Of a stretch of 30,971 nt of DNA, positions 21,426 to 30,971 are shown one piece after another. This stretch comes from Welwitschia mirabilis (lineage: Eukaryota > Gnetophyta > Gnetopsida > Welwitschiales), in the NCBI GenBank assembly GCA_051453625.1, contig JBOZIK010000001.1, positions 6,573,896 through 6,604,866 on the forward strand, written 5' to 3'. Every line of letters begins with the position of its first letter. Position 1 is the first letter of the stretch. The notes under the pieces were generated by a model. The model was not told the DNA's origin. It worked only from the letters and a program-made list of their open reading frames with translations, and ran no database searches. Position numbers and translations under genes: made by a program.

Positions 21426-22200
21426 TATTTTATCTTACATGTCTAAGAATAGATAAAATTTCTTTAAACTTATAAGGGATATAAATATGGGTAATTAGTG
21501 AAAATTTTGTAGGATCTACTTGAATTTCTTTTTTGAAAATGGTGTGTCCTAAAATAATTCCTTTATTAACCATGAAATAACACTTTTCCCAAATTAACAC
21601 AAGGCATTTTTCAATACATCTAATAGAACAAGCTTGCAATTATGAAGGAAATGATTAAATATATTCTATAAATGGAAAATTCTTCTATAGTAATCTCCAT
21701 ACAAGATTCAAATAAATCAAAGACGATGTCAAGAATACAATATTAGAAAGTGGCAAGAGAATTACAAAGATCAAATAACATACATTTGTAAGCAAATGTT
21801 CCATAAGAATAGATGCAAGTAATTTTCTTTTAATCCTTAGGAGTAAACTCTATTTGGTTGTAACCTAAATATCCGTTTAAAAAGCAATAGAAAGAGTGTC
21901 CAATAAGTTGTTTAAGAATTTGATTAGAAGACAGAAGAGGAAAATAGTCTTTCCTAGTTATAACATTAAGTTTCTTATAATCAATATACATTTTCCACTT
22001 CATAGTAGAATTAGTAGAAATAAACTCATTATGTTTGTTAGGCACTAAGGTAATTCTTCATTTCTTAAATACAGTTTGTTTTGAACTAACTCGATTGCTA
22101 TTATAGATTAAATAGATTATACCCTTATCTAAAGGCTTAATAATTTCATATTTAACTATCTTTTTCAAGATTAGGTTGATTATCCTTTAGGATTTAATAG
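21426..22200 (-). pseudogene. Reverse transcriptase remnant, Athila-like
   Basis: Reading leftward from 22200: KPLDKGIIYLIYNSN, a stop, then MYIDYKKLNVITRKDYFPL, the YCFLNGYLGYNQI palm motif, a stop, then YGTFAYKCMLFDLCN, another stop, and CMEITIEEFS at the place of the catalytic Y/F-x-D-D box (Glu-Glu codons at 21680-21685). The piece 21430-21639 (EKCYFMVNKGIILGH) is the thumb-side segment. Changing both catalytic aspartates to Glu, together with stops, rules out activity. Length and order fit the family. It would have copied the element RNA into cDNA, primed by tRNA-Asp at 27411-27427. Confidence 0.9.
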
Positions 22201-22572
22201 ATGATTTGGCATTTTCCTCAAGTTAGAGGTGATATATGCAAACACTTGGATCTATTTCTCTGATTTTTGAAAGTATCCAAGATAGGGATTTATTATGCAT
22301 TCTTAGTAAATTTAGTAAGGCATTCTTTTGAGAGGGAAACAATATGAGTTGATAACCATTAGAAAAACTAAATTTCCATCTAAAAAGGCATTATTAAGGT
22401 TTGTAAGAAGTAGGCTTAACTTAATAAAGGGTTCAATGTCCAAGTTGATGCTTAAATCATACTCTAAAACTAAGGACATGGTTAAAATGCTTTGGGTATA
22501 AGAATATGACTCAAGATCAAGAGGCTTACTTTATAACATATCAGCATGTTTAAAATCATCATAACTAAAGTA
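22201..22572 (-). pseudogene. Protease-RT linker of the Athila-like pol
   Basis: Decayed linker with LLNLLRMHNKSLSWILSKI and REIDPSVCIYH (about 22230-22345). This matches the segment before RT in Athila/Tat polyproteins as I recall it. It joins protease and RT in one polyprotein. Frame changes and stops are present. Confidence 0.65.
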
Positions 22573-22990
22573 TTATTTCATAGCATTAAATACATTCAAT
22601 TCATTAGTAATGTTCCCAAAAGATAGTTTGATGAGACCATTTATATAGTTGATCAAAGCATTATAAGGTGCAAGGAAAGGTCTCTCTAAGGTTTCAAAAA
22701 CTATGTGGTTAATTATTCTATCTATTTCCAAAACTAAAAAATTCATAGGGAAGTAGTAACTATCCACTTAAACAATAGCATTTTCTCTTATACCTAAAGA
22801 TAACATCAAAGAGTTGTCAACAAGTTAAAGTTGGTAATCTCGTGGTTTTAAGACCATCTAAAATCAAGTTCTTGGTGAATGTAATAAGGTAATATATTAA
22901 CACTAGTTTCCAAATATAATAAGGCTCACTTCATATGTCAACTTCCAATGGTGATGATGATAGTTGAACATCTTAAATCATTGTATTTTT
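22573..22990 (-). pseudogene. Aspartic protease remnant
   Basis: Reading leftward: PKYNDLRCSTIIITIGS, then ALLYLETSVNILPYYIHQEL (about 22869-22928) at the place of the D-L/T-G-A-S active site. The catalytic Asp is Tyr and the Gly is Glu. The end FPMNFLVLEIDRII, ERPFLAPYNALINY and FNVFNAMK-like wording (ELNVFNAMK) stays open at 22573-22767. The enzyme would cut the Gag-Pol polyprotein. It is inactive because of the active-site changes and stops. Confidence 0.85.
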
Positions 22991-23370
22991 GAGGTATTTA
23001 GCTTTGAATGATGACACTTATTTTTTAGATAAGGAAGGCTTTGCTCCTAATGTTTATTTTCCTCTTAATTATGCATAAGTCCTTAAGAAATTTGGCATAC
23101 GAAGGGACTTTCTTAATAGATTCTAAAATAGGGGTGTTTATTTTGAATTCCTTAAAGGCTTCAAGGGCGTCTTGTTGCTTTTTTACTATTTACTATTATT
23201 GGAATGGTTAGAGAAAAGGTAATAACTCTTTGTATGAAGGAATTTGTGGTTCTTATTTATTCTCAACTTTCTTATCCTATCTAGAATTGCTAGGTACTTC
23301 TACATCATGTATTAGAGTCTTTTCTAAGCTTTGGTTAATTTCCTTTTTACTCATTTGTTGGTAAATCTAG
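22991..23370 (-). pseudogene. Gag-protease junction of the Athila-like element
   Basis: Carries KKVENK, PQIPSYKELLPFL and a well kept stretch TPILESIKKVPSYAKFLKDL (about 23078-23137), then KRKINIRSKAFL. This is the characteristic region between Gag and protease in Athila/Tat elements as I recall it. The upstream continuation is beyond the inserted LTR, at 24820 and above. Stops are present. Confidence 0.8.
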
Positions 23371-24819
23371 TTTTGATGATTTCACTTATCAAACATTCTG
23401 TGTCATCATGTAGATAGGTCATTAGAGAAACATTAGACCTTGATAGGCACTAGATCATGATGGATCTTCAAAGACAATATTTTACGAAAAGGATCAGATG
23501 CTAAAACTATAAAATCAATTATTTAAAGATGTCTAAAAAATTGAAAACATCTTGAGTGAAGACGTTTGGAAGGTTGAAGATGTCTCATATGCACTAGAGT
23601 TTAAATCATAGGCTAAAAGATGACTACTGTATTAAGATGACTAAGCTAAAAGTTAAACCTGACACAGATAAAGACATCTACATAATTAAAGACATTAACA
23701 TTGAGCTAAAAAAGGTAACAGAGTTAATTTATTCCTCAACTAATATCTTATGTTTTAGGTGAGCTATGAACTTGTATATGATGAATTCATGATCATGAAG
23801 GTCCAAATATACTACAGAGAAAAATTCATTAAAATCTGGTTAAGTTGACTAAAGAAATATACAATTTTAAGACATATAACTATAAGTAGACATCTACAAA
23901 AGCGAAGATGTCTCAAACCAAAGTTCACTTCAATTAAAACCAAAGTTATGTGCCTAAAGCATAGATCTTTACTATCCATTACATGATAGTTACAACATCA
24001 AATAGCTACCTTTCAAGCTCAAACGGCTAGATCTTCCTCACCCTTATCAAGCATTGACATCATGAAATAAAGAAGAATTTTTTTAGCACTTCATTAAATC
24101 AAACAAATATATAGACCTTCAAATGCACGAGTAAAGGGAATCTCTTACGAAGAAATCAAAGGATTCATTACTAAGAAGCTAACATTTCTTTCATCTTTTG
24201 ATCTTTGGATCTAAATTGTTGCATTCTTCATTCATATGTGTGATGATAACAAAAACATCACATAGCTTAAATCTTTATCAAAGCAATATCCTTTAGGCTT
24301 GTTGTTGTATTGTATTTTTAGTTTACATTATAGACTATTTTATGATTAAATGTTATTGTAAAGTCCATTTTTGAATATGAAATACCTTGTAAGGCAACCC
24401 TTGTAGGGGTGTGCATTTGATATTGTGCTTTAGGTGCTTATTTGATGTAAGGTTACTGGTGAGACAGAAAACCATTATTCCCTTATGAGGTAGAAAGTAT
24501 TGTCTTGTGAGGAATCTATTACTATTATGAAGGTTCATGCTGCACCTATGAAAACTAGTATTTCTTTAACAAGGAGAGAGTGTTGCTTTGCGAGAAGACT
24601 CTCATTTATTATAAGGTTCGTGGTTCTCTAGAAAATCACTATTTCTTATAGGTCAAGAGTATATGGAGATGTGAGTAAACGTTACCCTATCTATGTGGAC
24701 ATACCTAGGCTAGGGTGCAACATTGTCTTGATAAGGTGCATTATCATTATGCATTTGAATTTTGTTATTAGTTTAAATTTTATTTGATGGAACTCATTCA
24801 CCCATCCCCTCTAAGGTTA
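23371..24819 (+). mobile_element. Solo LTR of a Ty1/copia (SIRE/Maximus-like) element
   Basis: The Gag path of the host element is interrupted exactly here: on the minus strand it reads MIELRMRID up to 24820 and resumes as LPTNE below 23371. The inserted 1.45 kb begins ttttgatgatttcac and ends attcacccatcccctctaagg. These are features I recall from SIRE/Maximus-type LTRs (TTTGATGATG start, CACCCCCTCTAAGG end). Flanks atcta(g) and atcaa(t) agree at four of the first five bases. No internal domains or second LTR exist, so it is a recombination product. Orientation is opposite to the element it interrupts. Confidence 0.6.
24375..24660 (+). repeat. Three tandem units of about 82 bases in the copia LTR
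   Basis: The motif aggtt(a/c) plus an AT/GC mixed tail ending aaaNcaNtattNc occurs at 24450, 24531 and 24614. The preceding gt(a/g)ttg(t/c)(c/t)ttg(t/c)gag(g/a)a parts also match in the last two units. Confidence 0.6.
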
Positions 24820-26270
24820 ATCAATCCTCATCCTCAATTCTATCATTTTACGTTCCTTAATATGTGTATCCTCTACCCAATAAATCATCTTGCAACTCCT
24901 AGGATTGGATTTGGGAGATATAGGAATCTTATCCTTCTCATGTTAGTTGAGTGTAAATAGTATGTAAATGATGGTTTCACTTAAATATTACATATTTTGC
25001 TAAATGTTTTGCAACATAAAAGAGATTATCAATTATTATTGATTGGTGTTTGAACTTTCATGAGTCTCTTAAGGGTATCCTCCAAAGAATGTGATGATGA
25101 GTGTTGATTATTGGAAGATAAAGATAGATGACTCATACATGATGACAGATATTAGTTTCTAAATTAACTTGTAGAATCTTGGTTTCAATTATCTTATGTT
25201 CATGAAAAATTTGGGTGGTTTCTCCATCCAAGGTTTTAAGTGTTAAGGGCTATTGGATCTTTGGATTTGACATTATTATCTGATAGCATTCACTTGTTTC
25301 TTCACAATGTCTTAAAACATGAAAATGGATAGACATTTTAATATTTCTTAATGTTCATATCATGGATTGAGAAATTGGTTCAAGAGATAATAGGCTTAAA
25401 ATAGGTTTTAATAAACTTACTCTTTCTAAAAAAGCTTATATAATTGATTGTTAACATCAATGTTATTAAAAAGCTTAAAGAGATCAGTTATCTTAATAGC
25501 AGGGTATGATCCAGATGGTTCATTCAGCTTCTCTCAATTTTTTAAATTCTTGGAAATGGTTTCTAAGAAATTCTAAGCTTCATTAATTTCTAAGTCAAAT
25601 AAACTTTCTGTGCACATCATCTCTACAAGTTTTTTATGGTTCGAAGAAAGGCCTTCATATAAGAAACATATGACTCTACCTTACTTAAAACCATATGGGA
25701 AACACTTGAGGATTAAATCTTTAAATCACTTTAAGTTTTAAGAGAAATTTTTATTTTATTTTTATTAGAAGTTCATGATTTCTCTCATAAGGGAATTTGT
25801 CTTATGGCTAGGGAAAAAAACTTCGTAATGAAATGTCAATTATGATCTTTTCAATTAGTGATGAAAATGGATGTGAATATATATAACCAATACTTTGCTT
25901 TCTTTTTAAGGGAAAAGATAAAAAAGATTAATCTAAGGGCATTTAAAATGTTTGGATTCTAAGGAATGATGGAAATAACACATTCAAGCTCCTTAAGATG
26001 TAAATATAGATCTTTAGACTCTAAATTGTGAAAGTATGATAATAGTTGAATGATTGCAAGCTGGGAGCCTATTCTATGAGTATTTAGAGACTAAATTGTA
26101 TAAGATGAAATTTCTAAGCATTAAGGCTGAAAGTAATCTTTTAGGATTTACCTAGATCGTTGAACATTGAGATTATTTCTAGGAAAATTAGATTGGAAGT
26201 GGGACTAGTTGTTTTATTTCATATTGTTGTAATTGTATCTTTCTTATAAATAGCTTTTACAAAAAGGTCT
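24820..26270 (-). pseudogene. Gag of the Athila-like element, broken
   Basis: Reading leftward: the capsid region begins near 26110 (SQLAIIQLLSYFHNLESKDL, about 26010-26075), then LHLKELECVISI, LRLIFFIFSLKKKAKYWL, then LYEGLSSNHKKLVEMMC (about 25611-25665) and TESLFDLEINEA. The C-terminal part has NNQHSSSHSLEDTLKRLMK (about 25075-25135), EKDKIPISPKSNPRS (about 24896-24942), and an end at 24820 where the copia LTR interrupts. Stops and frame changes are frequent. This is the retrotransposon capsid/nucleocapsid precursor. No CCHC knuckle was seen; Athila-type Gag often lacks a clear one. Confidence 0.8.
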
Positions 26271-27410
26271 TCCTTTATGATTTGATTTAGTGTTTATATC
26301 AAAAGTAGGATGGGTTTGGTGTAATCTTCCATTAGAACTATGTTAGTAGTTGATGCACTTTTCCTATGGATTAAGACTCATTAAGTTCAAGAAACATTTC
26401 ATAAGTGTCTAGAGTGAATTTTCATAAAAATTGAAGGGTAAATTTAAGGAAAAAATAGTGGTGTTAGTGAAAGAAAATAGCAATCCTAGTTGCTTTTAGG
26501 AAAAATGAATTTAAAAAAAATTAAAAAAAAAGATGAGATGTATAACTTAACTAGGTAGAAGTGGTTAATGAAACTAAAAATGTAATAGAATGAAAGAATT
26601 ACAAGGTTAGAAAATGAAAATCGTAAAATGTAGTACAATGCGAAAAATGATGCAAATAAAGAAATTTTAACACCTCCAAATGCATAAATAGCAATGTAGA
26701 AATGCTAGTATATGAATTAAAATGCTAAAATGAAAAGAACCCTATAAGAAAATTTTTGAACTCTTTCTTCAACATCTTCAAAACTTGTAAATAGGTTAGG
26801 GGAATAAGAGGGGATGAAATAAAAGAAGAACAAAAATTTTCCATTTTTAGAAAACCTATAAAAAACTCATTACATAAAAAATGTGATATAGAAATCCTAA
26901 TAGGTTAGAGCTAAAAAGACTATAATAAAGAAAACAAAATTATAATAAAATTTAAAAACAAAGAAAAAGGAAAAGGAAAAAGGACTAGTTTGGCTTCCAT
27001 TAGAAAAGGATCAATACCATTCAATAAAAAAAGAAAAGTAAGAAAAACATTAGAAATTAAGTAGTGTAATAAAAAATAAAAGAAAAGAAAACTTAAAGGG
27101 GGAAAAAATAAAGAAAGCACTAAAAGTGGAATAGTATAAAAGGGAATTATAGTAAAGATAAAGAGAAAGAACGAGAAGTAAACTAGTATAATAGGAAAAT
27201 GCAATAAAGTAAAGAGAAATTACTAAAAGTGAATCAGTATACTATAGAATTAGGGCAAACTAAAGAAGGCACTAGAAGAGATTCAGTATAACTAAAAGTA
27301 AAAAGAAAAAAAAGTAGTATAACTAAAAGTAAAAAGAAAAAAAAAGTAGGAAAAAAAAGATTAGAAATAGAAATGTTTGTGTGATTCTCACTATAGTTAT
27401 CATTCCATTA
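26271..27410 (-). other. Leader and gag N-terminal region of the Athila-like element
   Basis: Purine-rich on the plus strand. No start codon context could be fixed because of decay. The 94-residue open frame at 26920-27204 on the minus strand is a low-complexity Phe/Leu/Ile translation of this pyrimidine-rich strand and not a gene. Loose repeats built on actagtat and ctaaaagt(g)aa run from about 26980 to 27350. Confidence 0.5.
27290..27350. repeat. Near-perfect 30-31-base tandem duplication
   Basis: aactaaaagtaaaaagaaaa...gtagtat at 27290-27320 is followed at once by aactaaaagtaaaaagaaaa...gtagg at 27321-27350. They differ only by one A in the homopolymer and by the end. Confidence 0.85.
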
Positions 27411-27428
27411 TCCTGGTAACAGTACCAA
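27411..27428 (-). other. Primer-binding site of the Athila-like element, tRNA-Asp type
   Basis: On the minus strand TGGTACTGTTACCAGGA resembles TGGCGCCGTTGCCGGGGA. Every mismatch in the first 17 bases is C-to-T or G-to-A. It lies just past the end of the 5' LTR. Confidence 0.75.
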
Positions 27429-27430
27429 AA

Positions 27431-28699
27431 AAGCTATTCGTGGTGAGTTTAGCTATGCTAGTATGAGTGTATATATTATAAGTTCAAGTAAGATCATCCT
27501 AACAATACAAACCATGCATAACCAAACCAAACTTTTATCAAGTAAAACTAGGACTTTTCTTTATAGTATAATTTCAATGTCATTCTTCCCAAGAGATTGA
27601 TTATAGTAAACAAAATAGTAAAACATGTATTAAATGAATTTCTATAAGTATCACAAAGTGATTTAGTATTGTAAGAGAGAGTGTGTGTATTGTTGATTTG
27701 TAATTTGTGCTAGGAATGAGGCATAGCATTAACCATCTAGCATGATTATAATAATAATAACAAAAATATTAATAATAACATATTTTCTCTATAGTTGATT
27801 TAGAGAAATCATGTTAAGCATTCATTAAAGGTCAACCATGGTAACATAATCTCATTTACCACATAAGTGTTTGTAAAGACTCCAAGTCACCTTAGCTCTT
27901 ATAGCCCACTTGATAAGCATGAAAAGTAGGAATTAATCCCAAAGAACATCAAATAATAGTAACTATAGACTAAGATTAACACATGAAGAATCACTCAAAA
28001 TTACAAAAACATTTAATATACTTCAATACAAATCAAGCATCACAAGTGTAGAAAAACATGCACACTTGAAATCAAAAAAATGGATTAAAGAAATTTCAGT
28101 GCTTTATTACAAGAATAGAGAAAAATCTACATGAATGAAAAATTCAAGCCATAGCCTGCTATGTCATTCTAACCTTTAAGGCTAGCTCATCCTTAAATAA
28201 AAGAACTTAGAAACCAAACATGTCCAGATCTCCTCTTAATTTTAAAATATTGCTTATAGATTGAATATACTAAAAGACAACTAAAAATAAGGTCTAATGA
28301 CCCTTTTATAACCTAAAAATTATGTTTAGAGTCATGATTTTAAAAATTTACATAATTTTCAGCCTCTTTAGATTGGTTTACCAACTACGTCAAAAATCTA
28401 AAATTTGGCAAGAGTTTTTGAACACGAAGAAGATTTCTTATTTATCTAGATGATCAATGTCATCATCAGATATAGTAGATACCATCAACTTTCTTTTGCA
28501 TCTCAAGTTTAGCTTCTATTTCATGTTCTTATGTCTTGTTAAAGACTTGAAAAGTTAAGTGGTAAAGGTAGAATGTTAGTTTCATAAGAGTTTAATAACA
28601 TAGATCAAGATAAATCCATAAAATTATGAAAATTAGAATTTGATTATGCTAAACTAACCTTTATTAATTTAAATAAATGTTAATTTTTACATGTTAATA
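27431..28699 (-). repeat. 5' LTR of the Athila-like element
   Basis: Partner of 12071-13369 over its length. The border next to the PBS is uncertain: either 27431 (aagctat, matching aagatat at 12071 with an 8-base gap) or a TG at 27441-27444. The right border reads atgttaata where the partner has atgttatca. Confidence 0.75.
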
Positions 28700-29434
28700 T
28701 GTTTTACCCTTAGTCAAGGTCTTTAGCTTCCTCATTCCATAGGAAGACACCCTCTAACCACCTTCTCCATTCAGAATCCATTCTCAACCTTATTTTCTCT
28801 CCTTCTTCATTAATTCTTCCCCTTTATATTTTCTTACTACCTTTTCTTTACATCCCATTTTTGTGTCCTTCTTATTTTTCCTAGACTTCCTAATTCTACA
28901 TCCTGGACATAGGATTCTTGCTCTAAGTTCTTTTTGTAGCTCTAATCAGATAGCTCTTAGGTTTAAGTGGCTCATAAAAGAAGAATTAGATGATGACATT
29001 GAATAATGTGGATATTAAGTTTATATCTCCAAAATTAGATGATAGGCTAACTCAAAACCTTAAATACTCTAGATTCCTCCTTTTTCATGTCATGAAGACC
29101 ATGATTCTACCCTCTTTTTCTCATTTCCCCTATCCTTTTCTCTTTTCTCTAATTTTTTTTATTCTTCCCCTTTTTCTCCTTCTCTCCTTTTTCTCATAAC
29201 CCATCCACTCAGATTTCATGACTAAGGTATAGAATTGATATCAATTCCATGCCCAATGTGTGGATTTCTAAAATCCTTCTTCTTCACCTTCTTTTGGTTT
29301 TTCATTTCACTTCTCCTCTATATAATCTAGTCTCTTTAGTCTTCTATATACCATCTCTCTAGTTAGTATCCCTATGAGCTATTTCATTCCTAGAGACATG
29401 GTCCTTAAAGAAGACTATTGTTTTTTAACTCTCT
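28700..29434. other. Pyrimidine-rich flank without a recognisable gene
   Basis: Long CT-rich stretches (28780-28870, 29095-29200, 29270-29330) with no protein motif. The 69-residue frame at 28990-29199 ends in a Phe/Leu/Ser run that simply reads this tract. It is the insertion flank of the Athila-like element. Confidence 0.4.
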
Positions 29435-29700
29435 CACTATAAGAAATATAGGCTTTAAGGCATTTGTTTTAATAAATGCCTTAAGTATAAAGCTTTTTAA
29501 GGCATTTATTTTAATAAAAGACTTGAAAAGAAAATAATGGTAACCTTTTTATTGTTTAAATAAATATCTTAAAAGCCATTTTCAATTGTTTTTAAGGCAT
29601 TTATTAAAAAAATCCTTAAAAATAAGGCATTTATCCCCACCAAATACCTCATATATTTTGGTTTTTAAGGCATTTAAAAAATAAATGACTTAAAATTCTA
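29435..29700 (+). mobile_element. CACTA-type DNA transposon terminus
   Basis: Starts CACTATAAGAAATATAGG, very like the CACTACAAGAAAA ends of plant En/Spm elements as I recall them. Many subterminal copies of AAGGCATTT follow in both directions (29457, 29474 inverted, about 29499, 29594, 29633, 29667). These would be transposase-binding repeats. The three bases before it are tct. No matching inverted end (TTTCTTATAGTG) is found to the right, so the other end is outside the window or lost. Confidence 0.65.
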
Positions 29701-30971
29701 CTTAAAAAGGAAAAATTAAAAATAAAATACCTTGCACATATTTTGTTAAAACACAAAAAAAAGGGCAAAGTTCATTTGCTTCTCATTCAAACCCTTGAAC
29801 CACTGCTTGCCGCTTGCTGATCACTCACTGTTGGTTTCCTTTCTACTAATTCACTGTTCTTCATTTGCCACTTGCCTGTATTTTACTCAATCCTATGTTT
29901 GCTGTTATTACTCTTATGGAATCCCGGACATGTATTGGTTTCTAGTAGTACACTCTAGTGCTTTAGCTTTTGCTTGATGAATGCTTTTTTATGCGTCACT
30001 TCATTTGTTGCTCCCTTGATGTTCATGCTTTAAAAATGTCTTTTCAAGATTACTCTCAAATCTTCAAGTCCTCTCTCTTATTTGTGTAACTTCACAGTAA
30101 TATTTATAAATGAAACATGCTCTTTTGATTTTCAGAAAATGCATTTTTAAGGACCTAGCTCAAATCTTGAAATTTTAACATGTCGTGAACAGATTTGAAT
30201 GCTTTTATTTTATTGTCATTGTACGATTTTACAATACCTACAAAGTTTGTTGATGGTGAAGAAGTAGATTATGAGTTGTTTCTCATGGCTTGAATTCAAT
30301 AAGCCTTGCTCAAAACTACGATGATCAATTCTTCTTTAAAGTTTTTGCATTTCGTAATCTTCATCTCATGGATTTCAAGTTTTGTTTCATTTATAATGTT
30401 CAAACATGAACATCCAAGGCCTAATGATCCTTTTGAAACTATCTGTTCTAAAAGCTTAAGCACTATACATCTACAATATAAACAAAAAAGATAGACATTA
30501 ATATTTTTCCCCTTGAACAATAGATTGATGTCAAAAATACAAAGGAAAAACAATGATTAAGACTAAAGTAAAATAGATCACAAAATCATTCATTGCCTCT
30601 AGAGCTTTGATAAGCATGTCCAGCTTACCCTTATTAATCTTTTTACAAAACCACGTCTTGTCAAGGATTTTCATCAATAAGCACTCACACATTAGCTTAT
30701 CCATGTAAGGGTTGGATGCCATTTAAAACCCTACTTAAGGGAATTCCAATTTTTTGAAAAGATGAGGCTTTAATTCCAGGTTATGAAGCAATTAATCTCT
30801 TGACCAATGAACACCTTTTTATTCTAGGTGATGCATATATAAAAGCAAATTAAGATCAAAAGAAGCTTTTAATTTTCCTTTTATTAATATTTACTAGTCC
30901 TCTCTAAGGATAAGAGAAGGATTTGAGTGAGTGAAAAACGGATGACATGTTGGTCTATAAAACTTGAAAAT
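29701..30971. other. Probable CACTA interior, no clear gene
   Basis: This part is somewhat less AT-rich near 29770-29960, where cactgcttgccgcttgctga and similar TGCC/TTGC words cluster. Short open frames occur on both strands at 30296-30553 and 30306-30494 and overlap each other. None shows a known domain. Confidence 0.35.
30531..30722 (-). CDS. Small ORF of unknown function, perhaps an exon fragment
   Basis: 63 residues starting MASNPYMDKLMCEC, with a central charged part (ILDKTWFCKKINKGKLDML), then IKALEAMNDF, followed by a hydrophobic tail (YFTLVLIIVFPLYF) that reads like intron or non-coding AT-rich DNA. A GTGATC right after the NDF codons could be a splice donor. The amino-acid mix of the first 50 residues is more protein-like than the other short frames here. 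The DKTW wording faintly recalls the N-terminal domain of CACTA transposases, which would fit the CACTA end at 29435, but the match is too weak to name it. Confidence 0.25.
   Translation of the reverse strand: MASNPYMDKLMCECLLMKILDKTWFCKKINKGKLDMLIKALEAMNDFVIYFTLVLIIVFPLYF

Larger units (their letters stand above)
12071..28699 (-). mobile_element. Athila-like Ty3/gypsy retrotransposon, minus strand, with two nested insertions
   Basis: LTR copies at 12071-13369 and 27431-28699 bound gag-pro-RT-RNaseH-integrase remains on the minus strand. Removing the nested elements at 14224-20518 and 23371-24819 leaves about 8.9 kb with about 6.3 kb internal. The domain order and wording (RT with IDYKKLN and YCFLNGYLGYNQI; integrase with NRKD after the catalytic Glu; tRNA-Asp PBS) point to the Athila lineage as I recall it. 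Every domain carries stops or frameshifts and the key catalytic residues are changed, so it is dead. A possible target duplication is tgttc (12066-12070) and tgttt (28700-28704), which is weak. Confidence 0.85.

Noticed and set aside
26920-27204. 94-residue frame rich in Phe, Leu and Ile, membrane-protein-like
   Set aside because: It is the translation of a pyrimidine-rich leader strand with simple repeats; no start context or family motif.
28700-29434. Host gene leader or exon in the CT-rich flank
   Set aside because: CT-rich runs look like plant leaders, but no coding exon or splice pattern could be followed.
1-30971. tRNA, rRNA, CRISPR or bacterial operon features
   Set aside because: No cloverleaf, no spaced short repeats of CRISPR type, no dense coding; the tRNA-like matches are retrotransposon primer-binding sites.

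Overview
This window is plant nuclear DNA, very AT-rich, with no intact gene. It is a heterochromatin-like graveyard of LTR retrotransposons. The organism call rests on degraded Ty3/gypsy Athila-type gag-pol remains, on primer-binding sites (PBS) that match the 3' end of plant tRNA-Asp, on a SIRE/Maximus-like Ty1/copia LTR and on a CACTA-type transposon end. I cannot name the species. All coding remains are broken by stops and frameshifts. Family assignments come from motif reading by eye and recalled consensus, not from searches.

Layout. (1) 1-3229: AT-rich sequence ending in a polypurine tract (1510-1520), then a plus-strand LTR starting at 1524 with a TATA box near 1946. The LTR runs into an 812-base assembly gap (2126-2937). 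(2) 3230-10395: a minus-strand LTR element, with its 3' LTR on the left, its 5' LTR on the right, and a decayed tRNA-Asp-type PBS at 9270-9287. Its only coding remnant is an unrecognised ORF (about 7310-8965) with three tandem repeats of about 25 residues. A related LTR in the opposite orientation lies inside it (about 5610-6830). (3) 10396-12070: non-coding retroelement remnant. (4) 12071-28699: a large minus-strand Athila-like element, once about 8.9 kb, split by two later insertions. In its own reading direction it holds the 5' LTR (27431-28699), PBS, gag, protease, reverse transcriptase, RNase H and the zinc-binding part of integrase. The integrase core (13399-14218) then follows on the far side of an insertion, before the 3' LTR (12071-13369). 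(5) The first insertion, 14224-20518, is a complete but decayed non-autonomous LTR element. It has 1.23-1.28 kb LTRs, a PBS, a polypurine tract, a gag-like ORF, no pol, and near-matching target duplications aaatt/aaatc. It sits inside the integrase zinc-finger coding region. (6) The second insertion, 23371-24819, is a solo copia-type LTR inside gag. (7) 28700-29434: pyrimidine-rich flank. (8) 29435 onward: a CACTA terminus with subterminal AAGGCATTT repeats; its other end is not in the window.

Nothing here works as a living pathway. The interest lies in the nesting order, in parasite/partner relations between pol-less elements and the Athila-type element that uses the same primer class, and in the decay pattern. 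PBS mismatches are mostly C-to-T or G-to-A, as expected from deamination of methylated DNA. The best candidates for something undescribed are the repeat-bearing ORF of the 3230-10395 element, the roughly 600-base non-coding block shared by two otherwise different elements, and the chain of LTRs with priming signals between 9270 and 13369.
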